From Lachnospiraceae bacterium (lineage in GTDB: Bacteria; Bacillota; Clostridia; Lachnospirales; Lachnospiraceae): a DNA stretch of 64,000 nt. Where the stretch lies: the NCBI GenBank assembly GCA_029063085.1, contig JAIDOW010000073.1, positions 1-64,000 on the forward strand. Direction: 5' to 3'. This document shows positions 55,273 to 64,000 of this stretch, piece after piece. A program made the position numbers and the translations under genes. Under the pieces are notes generated by a model. It was not told the DNA's origin and ran no database searches. It worked only from the letters and a program-made list of their open reading frames with translations. Each line of letters opens with the position of its first letter. Position 1 is the first letter of the stretch.

Positions 55273-56538
55273 TTACAGCCCAAGCTGGCATGGACAGGAA
55301 ATCTTTCCCGTTACTGCCGAAGCTGCCGCTACTGCCGGTGAAGCCAGATAAATCTCTGAATCTACATGTCCCATACGTCCTACAAAGTTACGGTTCGTCG
55401 TTGCCACCGCTTTTTCTCCTGCTGCAAGGATACCCATATGCCCGCCAAGACAAGGACCACAGGTAGGTGTCGAAACCACCGCCCCCGCCTGGATAAAAAT
55501 TTTAAGCAGACCTTCTTCCATTGCCTGTAAATATATTGCCTGGGTTGCAGGAATTACAATGACACGAAGCCCCTTCACACATTTTCTTCCTTCTAATACC
55601 TTTGCCGCAATCCGTAAATCCTCAATCCGGCCGTTGGTACAAGAACCAATCACTACCTGATCAATCTTAATCTCCGGTACTTCGCTGATCGGCTTCGTAT
55701 TTTCCGGTAAATGAGGAAATGCCACCGTAGGCTCTAACGTACTTAAATCAATTGTATAAGTCTCATCATAAACCGCATCCTCATCAGCCTCGTAAACCTT
55801 ATACTCCTTAACCGAATGTTCCTTCATATAGGCAATCGTCTTCTCATCCACCGGAAAAATGCCATTTTTTGCTCCAGCCTCAATCGCCATATTTGCCATG
55901 GAAAAACGGTCATCCATAGAAAGACTGGCTATGCCATCCCCTACAAATTCCATCGACTTATAAAGTGCACCGTCCACACCGATCAAACCGATAATATGCA
56001 AGATCACATCTTTGCCGCTCACCCATTCTTTCGGTTTTCCCGTAAGCACAAACCGAATGGCAGAAGGCACCTTAAACCATGCCTTTCCGGTAGCCATACC
56101 TGCTGCCATATCAGTGGAGCCTACACCTGTGGAAAATGCACCTAATGCACCATAGGTACAGGTGTGGGAATCTGCCCCAATGCAGGTCTCACCCGCAACA
56201 ATTAACCCTTTTTCCGGAAGCAGGGCATGCTCAATTCCCATCTCTCCAACATCAAAGAAATTCGTGATATTTTGTGCATCGGCATATTCCCTTACACATT
56301 TACAGTGCTCCGCACTCTTTATATCCTTATTCGGTGTAAAATGGTCCAATACCATTGCAATCTTATCCTTGTCAAACACCTTATCTGTCTTAAACTTATC
56401 CATTTCATGGATTGCTACCGGTGTTGTCACATCATTTCCTAATACTAAATCCAGATCTGCCTCAATAAGCTGTCCAGCCTCAACAAACGGCAGACCGGCA
56501 TGTGCAGCTAAGATTTTTTGTGTCATTGTCATTCCCAT
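55273..56538 (-). CDS. leuC: 3-isopropylmalate dehydratase large subunit
   Basis: Large [4Fe-4S] subunit of isopropylmalate isomerase. The cluster cysteines are in VIGSCTNGR near 296 and [13 protein letters not shown] near 355-367, and [20 protein letters not shown] lies near 122-141. The length of 421 residues fits the HacA/archaeal-type LeuC group. AAAAGGAG lies 10 bases before the ATG. It heads the operon and is divergent from the lysR gene. Confidence 0.95.
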   Translation of the reverse strand: MGMTMTQKILAAHAGLPFVEAGQLIEADLDLVLGNDVTTPVAIHEMDKFKTDKVFDKDKIAMVLDHFTPNKDIKSAEHCKCVREYADAQNITNFFDVGEMGIEHALLPEKGLIVAGETCIGADSHTCTYGALGAFSTGVGSTDMAAGMATGKAWFKVPSAIRFVLTGKPKEWVSGKDVILHIIGLIGVDGALYKSMEFVGDGIASLSMDDRFSMANMAIEAGAKNGIFPVDEKTIAYMKEHSVKEYKVYEADEDAVYDETYTIDLSTLEPTVAFPHLPENTKPISEVPEIKIDQVVIGSCTNGRIEDLRIAAKVLEGRKCVKGLRVIVIPATQAIYLQAMEEGLLKIFIQAGAVVSTPTCGPCLGGHMGILAAGEKAVATTNRNFVGRMGHVDSEIYLASPAVAAASAVTGKISCPCQLGL

Positions 56539-56635
56539 AACAAATTTTCTCCTTTTCTTTATATTCCTGCTAGGTAATTGCGAAACGCTGTTTTTGCTAT
56601 CACCTAATATTCCTGTGGGTTCTTACTGTTATTTC

Positions 56636-56641
56636 ATTGTA
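56636..56641 (-). promoter_or_regulatory. Putative leuC promoter -10
   Basis: Minus-strand TGCTACAAT is an extended -10 element. The -35 at 17-bp spacing (TTTATT) is poor, as expected for a promoter that needs an activator. It lies about 95 bases before the leuC start and downstream of the palindrome at 56687-56701. Confidence 0.4.
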
Positions 56642-56686
56642 GCATATCACATGCTATAAATAAAATATATATATCGAATATTTATA

Positions 56687-56701
56687 ATAACCTAAGGTTA
56701 T
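56687..56701. promoter_or_regulatory. LysR-type binding palindrome
   Basis: ATAACCTAAGGTTAT is a perfect palindrome with 7-bp arms around one base. It also has the T-N11-A form of LysR-type sites. It lies about 46 bases upstream of the leuC -10 element, a normal activator position, and on the divergent side of the lysR gene. Confidence 0.5.
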
Positions 56702-56970
56702 ATAAAACTATTGTTTTTTTCTTCCCCTTTGTTATAATAAATAACAGACATAAGCTATGAAGCATTATAGCAGATACACGTTGTTTACACAATATTTATA
56801 TAATGCCAGGGTCAAAGGCTGGCAGCAATACATGTTTACACGTAATTTACTATCTACTGGCTTGACCCGCCAAACACCGACATGAAGCAGATTTACTTGC
56901 AAATATGCGGAAATGAAGGTGTTTGCAGGATTACGAGAGTTGTAAAACAACAGAGCAATCCGCAACATCA

Positions 56971-57000
56971 ATTGGGGGCAAAATACCTTTTGACCCCAAT
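56971..57000. repeat. 13-bp inverted repeat upstream of the LysR gene
   Basis: Arms 56971-56983 and 56988-57000 (ATTGGGGGCAAAA against TTTTGACCCCAAT) pair with one mismatch around a 4-base loop. There is no T-run on either side, so it is not a simple terminator. It forms the end of the structured element at 56770-57000. Confidence 0.6.
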
Positions 57001-57055
57001 ATCATTTATCTCGAATTACAATTTACAAATTTTAACAATGATCGGAGAATGAGAT

Positions 57056-58108
57056 ATGGAACAAAATCTGAACTATTATAAAATATTTTATGAAACTGCC
57101 AAAAACGGAAGTATCAGCAAAGCAGCTGAATCACTATATATCAGCCAGCCGGCTGTTTCCAAATCTGTTACAAAATTAGAACAATCCTTAGGGCACACCC
57201 TGTTTATCCGAAGCAAAAAAGGCGTAAGACTCACCGAAGAAGGGCAGACTCTGTTTGAATATCTGAAAAAAGCCTTTGACTCTATCGATACTGCGGAAAA
57301 AACACTGAAACGAATCGGGGCATTTGGTATGGGACAGATACGGATCGGGGTATCTACTTCTCTTTGCAAATATATCCTGCTCTCATACCTGCAGGATTTT
57401 ATCAAAGATAACCCCCATGTAAAAATATCTATCGACTGCCATCCCACCTTTGAGACGATACAGCTCCTAAAAGCCGATAAAATCGATATCGGTCTGATCT
57501 GTGACACTCCGGTAGGCAAACCCTATCATTTCACGCCTCTGCGTTCCATCCATGACACCTTCGTCACAACGCAGACCTATCTGGATAACCTGACATTGCG
57601 GGAACAGGATTCAATCCCAGAATCCAAGGAAAACATGACAGAACTGAAAGATATCCTGACTCATCCAAACAGCCCAGGGGAAGAGGAATTGAACACAATC
57701 CCTAATATGACTGGTCTTCTTTTGTTTTCCGAAAGAAACGCTTCCCCGTCAAATTCCGTTTCTTTAAGTACCAAAGAAATTTTAGAAAAATCCAATCTGA
57801 TGCTGTTAGATCAGGGAAATATTTCCAGACAATTCATAGACCGCTATTTTGACACCTGCCAGCTTCATCCCGGTCAGGTATTGGAAATCAATAACATGGA
57901 TCTGCTGATAGATTTTGCTGCCATCGGAATGGGGGTCGCCTGCGTAGTACGCGAATTTGTCTCCTCTTACATCGAATCAGGACAGGTCATCGAAATCCCC
58001 CTTGACCATGCGATTCCGGAACGTACCGTAGGCTTCCTCTATAATGAAAGAAGCCTTAGCATTACATCTAAAAAATTTCTAAATTTCTGCGGATGCTGTA
58101 ATACATAA
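57056..58108 (+). CDS. LysR-family transcriptional regulator
   Basis: A 350-residue LTTR. The N-terminal winged helix reads ETAKNGSISKAAESLYISQPAVSKSVTKLE (within 13-43). The effector domain follows (from about 92, GQIRIGVSTSLCKYILL). An acidic, Pro/Asn-rich insert near 195-235 makes it longer than the usual 290-310. It is the only plus-strand gene in the right half besides shadows and is divergent from leuC, which suggests control of the leucine operon. The effector is not known; isopropylmalate-type metabolites are typical of such pairs. Confidence 0.9.
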   Translation: MEQNLNYYKIFYETAKNGSISKAAESLYISQPAVSKSVTKLEQSLGHTLFIRSKKGVRLTEEGQTLFEYLKKAFDSIDTAEKTLKRIGAFGMGQIRIGVSTSLCKYILLSYLQDFIKDNPHVKISIDCHPTFETIQLLKADKIDIGLICDTPVGKPYHFTPLRSIHDTFVTTQTYLDNLTLREQDSIPESKENMTELKDILTHPNSPGEEELNTIPNMTGLLLFSERNASPSNSVSLSTKEILEKSNLMLLDQGNISRQFIDRYFDTCQLHPGQVLEINNMDLLIDFAAIGMGVACVVREFVSSYIESGQVIEIPLDHAIPERTVGFLYNERSLSITSKKFLNFCGCCNT

Positions 58109-58115
58109 ACACACC

Positions 58116-59261
58116 TTACAGTATGATCAGCTCCTTCTCTGACTGAGAAAGCTTTGTAAATCCATCTTTTTTTACGACTACCAGATCCTCAATCCTGACA
58201 CCGAAGTTTCCCGGCAGGTAAATTCCCGGTTCATCCGTAATCACCATATTTTCCCTTATGACCACATCACACTTTGGAGAAAACCTTGGTTCCTCATGAA
58301 TATCCAGCCCTACACCATGCCCAAGACCATGTCCGAAATATTCACCATATCCGCATTTTGCGATATAGTCTCTGGCAATGGCATCTATTTCACTACAGCG
58401 TTTCCCTTCCATAATCCCTTCCATGGCACGTAAGTTTGCATCTAATACAATCTGGTATACCTCCTTCATCTCCTGGGTCGGTCTGCCCACTGCCACCGTT
58501 CTTGTCATATCCGAGCAATATCCCTGATAAACACAGCCAAAATCCATCGTTACAAATTCGCCCTGTTCTATTTTTTTATCTGTAACCTGTGCGTGAGGCA
58601 TGGAGGAATTAGCACCACTTGCCACAATCGTATCAAAGCTTAACCGGGAAGCTCCCCTGCGTTTCATAAAAAATTCCAGCTCCAGTGCAATTTCCGCCTC
58701 TGTAACTCCCGGTTTTATCCTGTCCAGTATATGGGAAAATGCTGCATCCCCAATTGCTTCTGCCTCGGAAATCTTTTGAATCTCTTTCTCATCCTTTATC
58801 ATCCGGCACTCATGAATGGCATCCCCCTCCATCTGAAAAGAAACGTTTTTACAGACCTCGCAAAGCTTCATATATCTGGAAAGCTGCATAGTATCCTCTA
58901 TGGCAATACAAACCCCTTTCTGTTTTTTCAGATTTTTCTCTCTGTGTTCTTCTCCTTCCCCCTGTAACAGCAGGATTCCTTCTTTCAAAAGTTCTTCAAT
59001 CAGCTGATACAGAGTTTCTCCATATCCTCTTTTCTCCAGCCTGACCAAAGTAAGGTCCCTGCATTCCTTTTCTACCTGCTCATAATAACGGGAATCCGTA
59101 ATGATATACCCGGTCACATCCCCTGCCGCCATCAAAAACAATGCTTCACCACCGGTAAACCCTGTATAATAATATAGATTAGACGGACTGTCGATCAATA
59201 CTGCATCCGCCTGCTTTTTCAAAAGCACATCCTTTAAATGCCTTCTTCTTGTTTCAAACAT
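58116..59261 (-). CDS. Xaa-Pro aminopeptidase-type M24 metallopeptidase
   Basis: Cytoplasmic peptidase removing residues before proline. It has an N-terminal creatinase-like domain (1-125) and an M24 catalytic domain with the metal ligands in MDFGCVYQGYCSDMTR near 238-253, HGLGHGVG near 313, TDEPGIYLPG near 340 and VRIEDLV near 355. The length of 381 residues is usual for PepP/PepQ-like enzymes. It lies 26 bases after the aroE-aroK fusion. The exact Xaa-Pro versus prolidase specificity cannot be told. Confidence 0.9.
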   Translation of the reverse strand: MFETRRRHLKDVLLKKQADAVLIDSPSNLYYYTGFTGGEALFLMAAGDVTGYIITDSRYYEQVEKECRDLTLVRLEKRGYGETLYQLIEELLKEGILLLQGEGEEHREKNLKKQKGVCIAIEDTMQLSRYMKLCEVCKNVSFQMEGDAIHECRMIKDEKEIQKISEAEAIGDAAFSHILDRIKPGVTEAEIALELEFFMKRRGASRLSFDTIVASGANSSMPHAQVTDKKIEQGEFVTMDFGCVYQGYCSDMTRTVAVGRPTQEMKEVYQIVLDANLRAMEGIMEGKRCSEIDAIARDYIAKCGYGEYFGHGLGHGVGLDIHEEPRFSPKCDVVIRENMVITDEPGIYLPGNFGVRIEDLVVVKKDGFTKLSQSEKELIIL

Positions 59262-59287
59262 GAAACTCCTCCTGTCTGCATGACTGA

Positions 59288-60721
59288 TTAAAATGGTTTG
59301 GAAAGTACATCCAAGATTTCTTCCATATCATTGGAATTGGTATCTACCAACTCATCTGCTGCCGCCTCATATCGGGACTTTCTCTCCTTCATAAGCTCAC
59401 AAATTCTGCCATAAGGATTCTCCCCCTGTAGCAGCGGCCGGTCTGTGCTGTCCTTTACCCTGTCATAAATGACCTGTGGTGCCGCTGTCAGATAAAATAC
59501 CCGGCCGGTCTCTTTTAAAAGACGGGCATTGCATTCCCGAAGGGGCATCCCTCCACCGGTTGCAAGCACAGTATTCTCCAGATGATCCCGCAGATATACT
59601 AAAGTCTCGGTCTCCAGCTTTCTGAATGCCTCTTCTCCGTCCTCTGCAAAAATATCCGCAATAGACTTGCCTGCCTGTTTTTCGATATAGGTATCGGTAT
59701 CCAGAAAATGCATACCCAGTTTTCCGGCCAGGGCTTTTCCGAAAGTGGTCTTTCCGCTTCCCATAAATCCAATCAGAACCCTGTTATCCTTCTTATATAC
59801 CCTGCGTTTTAAATCCACATAAACCTCTTCCACAATCTCCTGGGGAATTGTAATATCATGCCATAATTCATAGGCCGTCACCCCCTGATATAAAAGCATC
59901 TTTAAGGAATTATAAGCCTTCCCTCCCTGCTCTGCTACCATCTGCATAAACCGTGTATTGGCAGGATTATAAATCAAATCTACACCTGTCTTTATTTTTT
60001 TATAAAACTCTGCATCCTCCAGTACTGCCTGCCGGTCATTCGGTGCCAGTCCAACAGCAGTTGCCTGAAATACTATAAGCTCCTGCTCCCTGATTTTCCC
60101 ATAATCCGCTAAAAGCATGGGTATCACCTTATCTGGTGATAAATCTGCTCCCTCTGGATTTTCCTCAAGCCCTGATGCAGCCGTCATACAGCTGTCTTTC
60201 CAAATCCGGTTCATCTGATCTGCTATCTGCTTTGCTTTCTCCAAAGTACGGTTTAAGAGATAAACCTTCCCTGCTCCCTCTAACAGGCACATATAAACCA
60301 CTGCCTTTGCCGCACCTCCGGCCCCGAGAATCACTACCGTTTCATTTTTTAACGAAATTCCATCTTCCTGAATCTGCCGTCTTAATCCCATCATATCCGT
60401 ATTATACCCTTTATATCCGTGCTTTGCTTCTAATCTTACCAGGGTGTTTACGGCACCAATCTGCTTTGCCGCCTCATCAATCTCCACGAGGGATTCCAAC
60501 ACCTGATTCTTGTGGGGCACCGTTACATTCATACCCAGTATATTCAGCTCGTAAGCCCCCTTTACAGCCTGATCCAGCCCTTCTCCTTCCACCTGAAATG
60601 GTACATAAACCGAAGAAATCCCCATTTTCACACTGATTCCATTATGAATGACCGGTGACAAGGTATGTTCCACCGGATTACCAATCAGACCAATCAATCT
60701 TGTATTGCCGTCAATTAACAT
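59288..60721 (-). CDS. aroEK: Fused shikimate dehydrogenase - shikimate kinase
   Basis: Bifunctional enzyme of aromatic amino-acid synthesis. Residues about 1-300 are AroE: GLIGNPVEHTLSP near 8, VTVPHK near 65, NTDMMG near 105 and NADP-binding GAGGAAKAV near 130. Residues about 310-477 are AroK: GFMGSGKTTFGKALA (P-loop), DTDTYIE, and ATGGGMP before the DRPLL lid. The start is set to ATG 60721 (AGAGG 9 bases upstream). A TTG at 60763 with GGAGG upstream would add 14 non-conserved residues and is a real alternative. Confidence 0.93.
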   Translation of the reverse strand: MLIDGNTRLIGLIGNPVEHTLSPVIHNGISVKMGISSVYVPFQVEGEGLDQAVKGAYELNILGMNVTVPHKNQVLESLVEIDEAAKQIGAVNTLVRLEAKHGYKGYNTDMMGLRRQIQEDGISLKNETVVILGAGGAAKAVVYMCLLEGAGKVYLLNRTLEKAKQIADQMNRIWKDSCMTAASGLEENPEGADLSPDKVIPMLLADYGKIREQELIVFQATAVGLAPNDRQAVLEDAEFYKKIKTGVDLIYNPANTRFMQMVAEQGGKAYNSLKMLLYQGVTAYELWHDITIPQEIVEEVYVDLKRRVYKKDNRVLIGFMGSGKTTFGKALAGKLGMHFLDTDTYIEKQAGKSIADIFAEDGEEAFRKLETETLVYLRDHLENTVLATGGGMPLRECNARLLKETGRVFYLTAAPQVIYDRVKDSTDRPLLQGENPYGRICELMKERKSRYEAAADELVDTNSNDMEEILDVLSKPF

Positions 60722-60784
60722 CTTTTTATTCCTCTCTTTTGAATGCTGACAGGTCATTGCCAAACAATTTCTCCTCCCTGCCTA

Positions 60785-61312
60785 TCATTTTGTATCATAT
60801 TCCCCTTTTTTTAAATCATTCTTTTTTCGATAAAGCCATTTTACAAGCTTTTCCGGAATACGCTTTAATATGATCTGAATCTCTTCTTTCGGATTGATCG
60901 GATCTAACAAAATGCTGTGAAGACCTGTACGGTTCGCCCCCCAGATATCAGTAAAAATCTGATCCCCTACAAACAGTGTATTTTCAAGATTCGTATGCAA
61001 TATAGCCATTCCCTCCAAGTAGCCGCGTCTGGCAGGCTTCCAGGCTTTATAAACATATTGGACACCCAAAGGATCAGCAAACATCTTTACACGCTCCTTA
61101 TCATTATTGGAAATCAGACAGATGCGGAATCCAATCCTGTGAAGCTTCTCAACAAAAATCTCCGCTGCCTCATCTACCGGTTCATCATGCGGTACCAGGG
61201 TATTATCAATATCAAATAAAATACCGCGGTATCCCTGTTTGTAATATTCCTCCACAGGAATATCTTCCTTTTTATCATAATATCTTTTGGGATAAAACAA
61301 CTCTATAATCAC
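60785..61312 (-). CDS. yqeG: YqeG-family HAD-IIIA phosphatase
   Basis: A 175-residue HAD phosphatase. The N-terminal phosphatase motif DIDNTLVPHDEP near 35-46 contains the DxDxT nucleophile. SNNDKERV near 68 and VGDQIFTDIWGANRTGL near 116-132 complete the HAD motifs. The substrate is unknown; Bacillus YqeG lies in the yqeH-aroE cluster, which agrees with its place before the aroE fusion here. The downstream aroE start lies 21 to 63 bases beyond its stop, so co-transcription is likely. Confidence 0.92.
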   Translation of the reverse strand: MIIELFYPKRYYDKKEDIPVEEYYKQGYRGILFDIDNTLVPHDEPVDEAAEIFVEKLHRIGFRICLISNNDKERVKMFADPLGVQYVYKAWKPARRGYLEGMAILHTNLENTLFVGDQIFTDIWGANRTGLHSILLDPINPKEEIQIILKRIPEKLVKWLYRKKNDLKKGEYDTK

Positions 61313-61345
61313 CTCTCATCCGATTTTTCTTCCTTGTATCATAAC

Positions 61346-61381
61346 ACAAAAACGGTGTGAAGGAAATCCCTCACACCGTTT
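61346..61381 (-). terminator. Rho-independent terminator after the DUF5057-like gene
   Basis: An 11-bp stem (61350-61360 and 61371-61381, AAACGGTGTGA and its complement) with a 10-base loop. On the minus strand it is followed by TTTTTGTG. It separates the large DUF5057-like gene from yqeG. Confidence 0.85.
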
Positions 61382-61394
61382 CATTTACTTTTGG

Positions 61395-64000
61395 TTAAAT
61401 ATCAAATTGTTTTCTGTCTGTCAGATCAATTACCAAACTGCTGTCTGATAACCCATGATGACCAAAATCAAAGCCTGCATCTGTTAAATCAAACAAATAT
61501 GGAACTTTATTAATCTTAACCCTTGCTGACTGCCACTGATTTGCCTCATCCTTTACACGGATTACAATATATGTGTAGCCATTATAATTTTCAAAGTAGT
61601 CTTCCTTCAACAACAATTTAGGGAAAGCAGACTCTCTGAGCCTTACACGCTTGCCATTCATATTATCTGCCGCATCATAGGAGGTAATCAATACATGGTT
61701 GGTATCAGCTTTATAACTATCTGAGTTATCCATGCCATCTCCCTCACCATAATTCAAGTCATAGAATACCAGAATTTCTTTAATATCTGCCGTACCAGCA
61801 ATCGCTTTAAAATCAAATTCAGGATAAAGTTCTGCCTGATCGTCATCAATATTATACTGATACATCTTAATAGCATCATTATAGAACAAGGTATTCTTTT
61901 CTTTAGATAACGTCTTGTTATCGTCATCATCCTTCGGATCTACAAACTTATCATCACAATTAGCATGCTTATTGCCTTCTTCGTCACACTTATTATAAAG
62001 CTTCAGTTTCGGCTTTGCTTTTCCTTTGGAAACACTGTTCACAATAACATTGATAAACAATCGTCTCTCGTCATTGTTATCCTTCATATTACCAGTTACT
62101 TTCTGATGACCGGCACCACAGTAGAACACATTATTTTTACTGTAAAGGAAGTAAGAATTCATACCATCCTTTGGCGAAGCGGCAAAAATACCACTATCAT
62201 ATCTTGCAAAGTCTTCTCCTACATCAGGATTTTTACTTACAAAGTTAGCACCGAGGGTATACCATACAGCTACTGTAGGATCCTCCAGATCCAATGCGAA
62301 CATCTGTGCATGTGTAGGTGAAATCAAAAGTTCACTACTGATTGCAAACGGATACATCGTAACTCCGCCCTGATTTACTTTCGCAGCTTTTCTGGTACCA
62401 TACTTAGCCTCAAAACTCGAACCGTCTAAGTCCGTACCTTTATGGTCAAAACTCTCAAATTCCATACAAACATATCTATATGGAGACGTCGGCTTACTGG
62501 CTGCATCACTAAGTGCATACAAATCTGTTACACCAACCGGTGTATTACGTTTAATAGAGATTCCTTCCAGTTTACTCGCAACATTTGCATATTCGCTAGG
62601 AGAAGATGCAATAATACGTTCTGTCCAGAAATACTTGGAACTGTCTTCTGTCTCATACTGTCTGTACGGGAAACCAGAAGGCGAATCATATATACTGCTG
62701 GTAGCAACCTGCGCAGGATCAACCATAAATGTTACAACACCATTTGTTGTCGTTCCATTTTGCACATTACCTCTGAAAGCACATCTAATTGTTGTTCCAT
62801 CCGGAACTGCTGTACCACCATCAGTAACCGTAATATCAATCTTTAACTTCCCATCAGCAGCAACTTCCGTATTATTTGCATTTGCTGAAAGTGTACCTGT
62901 ACTTATATCATAGGTCGCTGTAACATTATTTTTGCCAAGAGCAAAAGATACTGATTCATAATCCATTGCCTGATCTAACTTAATAACCGCAACACCGTTA
63001 GCATTTGCAACAACGCTGCTAATCACATTCGTAGAATTATCTCTATACTTATAGGTTACATTCGGCATACCGTTAATAATAATTTTTACTTTTTCACTTA
63101 AAGATGTATGAGGCTGTTCAGCTTCCGTGAAAGTAGCATCATACACAGAACCCCAACCTTGCCTATTGACATTAACTGTCAAGTCCTTATTAGAAATTTC
63201 AAAATCCTTACCATCACCGCCCCAGCTTTCAAGAACCTCTCCAATATATACTGTTTTCTTGCCAGCCTTTGGAACTGCGACTTCAACCTTAGTACTGCTT
63301 CCAATATCCTGTACATGGAAACGATCCATACCAAATGCACTTCTTAAGGAATTTGTTAAATTAACGGCTCCTTTATCCTTATATTTTGTCATAGTATCAT
63401 GTGTATTCAAAATAGAACCGCCCTGAGTAACATAGGTCTTTAACTGTCCACAGGAAACTGTTGATAAATCTTTATTATTAAATTCATCTGCCAGACCAAG
63501 AACAATAATATCATAATTATTCAACAACCAGGTATTATGGTCAGATGCCTTACGAGAATATTCTTTATAAAGCTTCTTTTTGGCAACCAGTTCATCATAT
63601 TCTGTAATATAATTACTATAAGCTGTCTTTAAAGCTGATAAATTAAGTGCACCGACCAGTGGCTGATTACCTCTGTCATTACAATATTCCCAGAACTTAT
63701 AATATGCCTGGTCAATCATCCAGTTACCTGGATTTCCGGCAGTTCCGATTCCTTTTAGGATTACATTCCGCCTGTTACCGCTGCCTGTATTCCTAATCTG
63801 GTCTGCTACCTTATAAAGTTCCGACTCTAATTTTGTCCTGTACAGCGACAGTGTCTGAGATTCTAAGCCCTCTTCATATTCCTCTAAGTACTGCTCTGCT
63901 AAAGCTGTTGCTGCACCGATATCTGTATCTGTACGTCCTGCTGCATCAGAACACATCTCATCAAATTCGGAAGGTGTAACAATATCCAAGTCAAACTCAT
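61395..64000 (-). CDS. Large DUF5057-like protein, 5' end outside the window
   Basis: At least 864 residues; the frame stays open to the window edge, so the start lies beyond 64000. The upstream-most TTG at 63989 is probably internal. The segment NNYDIIVLGLADEFNNKDLS (about 160-180), followed by QGGSILNTHDTMTKYK, resembles the DUF5057 family of Clostridia, where a GxADxY-like and a THDT motif recur. The middle (about 290-420) has beta-rich Ig-like repeats, and the end has an Asp/Lys-rich patch and a long beta domain. A surface or secreted protein is likely from this composition, but the signal peptide is not in view. The function is unknown. Confidence 0.7.
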   Translation of the reverse strand, partial: EFDLDIVTPSEFDEMCSDAAGRTDTDIGAATALAEQYLEEYEEGLESQTLSLYRTKLESELYKVADQIRNTGSGNRRNVILKGIGTAGNPGNWMIDQAYYKFWEYCNDRGNQPLVGALNLSALKTAYSNYITEYDELVAKKKLYKEYSRKASDHNTWLLNNYDIIVLGLADEFNNKDLSTVSCGQLKTYVTQGGSILNTHDTMTKYKDKGAVNLTNSLRSAFGMDRFHVQDIGSSTKVEVAVPKAGKKTVYIGEVLESWGGDGKDFEISNKDLTVNVNRQGWGSVYDATFTEAEQPHTSLSEKVKIIINGMPNVTYKYRDNSTNVISSVVANANGVAVIKLDQAMDYESVSFALGKNNVTATYDISTGTLSANANNTEVAADGKLKIDITVTDGGTAVPDGTTIRCAFRGNVQNGTTTNGVVTFMVDPAQVATSSIYDSPSGFPYRQYETEDSSKYFWTERIIASSPSEYANVASKLEGISIKRNTPVGVTDLYALSDAASKPTSPYRYVCMEFESFDHKGTDLDGSSFEAKYGTRKAAKVNQGGVTMYPFAISSELLISPTHAQMFALDLEDPTVAVWYTLGANFVSKNPDVGEDFARYDSGIFAASPKDGMNSYFLYSKNNVFYCGAGHQKVTGNMKDNNDERRLFINVIVNSVSKGKAKPKLKLYNKCDEEGNKHANCDDKFVDPKDDDDNKTLSKEKNTLFYNDAIKMYQYNIDDDQAELYPEFDFKAIAGTADIKEILVFYDLNYGEGDGMDNSDSYKADTNHVLITSYDAADNMNGKRVRLRESAFPKLLLKEDYFENYNGYTYIVIRVKDEANQWQSARVKINKVPYLFDLTDAGFDFGHHGLSDSSLVIDLTDRKQFDI

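Larger units (their letters stand above)
56539..57055. other. Divergent control region between leuC and the LysR gene, with structured element
   Basis: A 517-base gap. Next to leuC lies an extended -10-like TGCTACAAT (hexamer at 56636-56641, minus strand). A perfect LysR-type palindrome follows at 56687-56701. From about 56770 to 57000 a structured element contains arms CAAACACC/GGTGTTTG and a 13-bp inverted repeat with one mismatch (56971-56983 and 56988-57000). A 68-codon minus-strand frame (56765-56971) runs through it but has no clear ribosome-binding site. Confidence 0.5.

Noticed and set aside
56765..56971. A 68-codon minus-strand frame as a gene
   Set aside because: There is no ribosome-binding site, it runs through inverted repeats, and no family is recognised. 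It is treated as part of the structured element.
1..64000. CRISPR arrays, rRNA, tRNA, diversity-generating retroelement or intact transposase
   Set aside because: No regularly spaced repeats, no tRNA cloverleaf with a recognisable TTC-loop context, no rRNA core sequence, and no reverse transcriptase or transposase motif was seen on either strand.

Overview
The window comes from a low-GC, endospore-lineage Firmicute, most likely a Lachnospiraceae (Clostridia). The basis is a complete spoIIIA operon, spoIVB and Spo0A-type genes, a meso-DAP-type MurE, an AroE-AroK fusion, a DUF4125 protein, and a gene order close to the Bacillus/Clostridium yicC-gmk-rpoZ-priA-def-fmt-rsmB-rlmN and efp-spoIIIA-nusB-xse-ispA-dxs-argR-recN-spoIVB-spo0A blocks. 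The genus cannot be fixed from the sequence alone. No rRNA, tRNA, CRISPR array or intact transposase was seen.

Layout. 1-5.5 kb: two plus-strand phage-type tail-fibre genes with near-identical 5' parts and different ends, with no other phage genes beside them in view. 5.6-17.1 kb (minus): a housekeeping run for translation quality, DNA replication and cell wall (rqcH, yicC, gmk, rpoZ, murE, priA, def, fmt, rsmB, rlmN). 17.1-17.4 kb: a structured intergenic element. 17.4-18.9 kb: glgA. 19-37.3 kb (minus): the sporulation/housekeeping block efp, spoIIIAA-AH, asp23-like, nusB, xseA, xseB, ispA, dxs, tlyA, nadK, argR, recN, spoIVB, and two tandem Spo0A-like genes whose receiver domains have lost key phosphorylation residues. 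37.4-42.4 kb: a DUF4125 protein, a TPR protein, a DUF218 membrane protein, a truncated CobK-like protein with hexapeptide repeats, and CbiG. 42.6-46 kb: asd and an OmpR-type two-component pair. 46.2-56.5 kb (minus): serine and branched-chain amino-acid synthesis (leuC, leuD, leuB, ilvD, ilvB, serC, serA), interrupted by a type VII toxin-antitoxin pair (mntA/hepT), a frame-broken small membrane ORF and a small three-helix membrane protein. 57 kb: a divergent LysR-type regulator. 58-61.3 kb: an Xaa-Pro peptidase, the aroE-aroK fusion and a YqeG-type phosphatase. 61.4-64 kb: the 3' part of a large DUF5057-like protein that runs off the window.

How the genes work together. The leu/ilv/ser genes supply branched-chain amino acids and serine and are probably controlled in part by the divergent LysR protein, through a perfect 15-bp palindrome upstream of leuC. 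The spoIIIA products form the channel between forespore and mother cell, and SpoIVB signals across it. The two Spo0A paralogs sit where the master regulator normally lies, but neither keeps a full receiver active site; this is the most striking feature of the window. Dispersed palindromic elements serve as terminators after asd and serA, and other structured elements lie upstream of rqcH and of the lysR gene.

Start codons were moved downstream of the longest reading frame where a Shine-Dalgarno (SD) sequence and family length supported it. Product names rest on recognised motifs and gene order, not on database searches.
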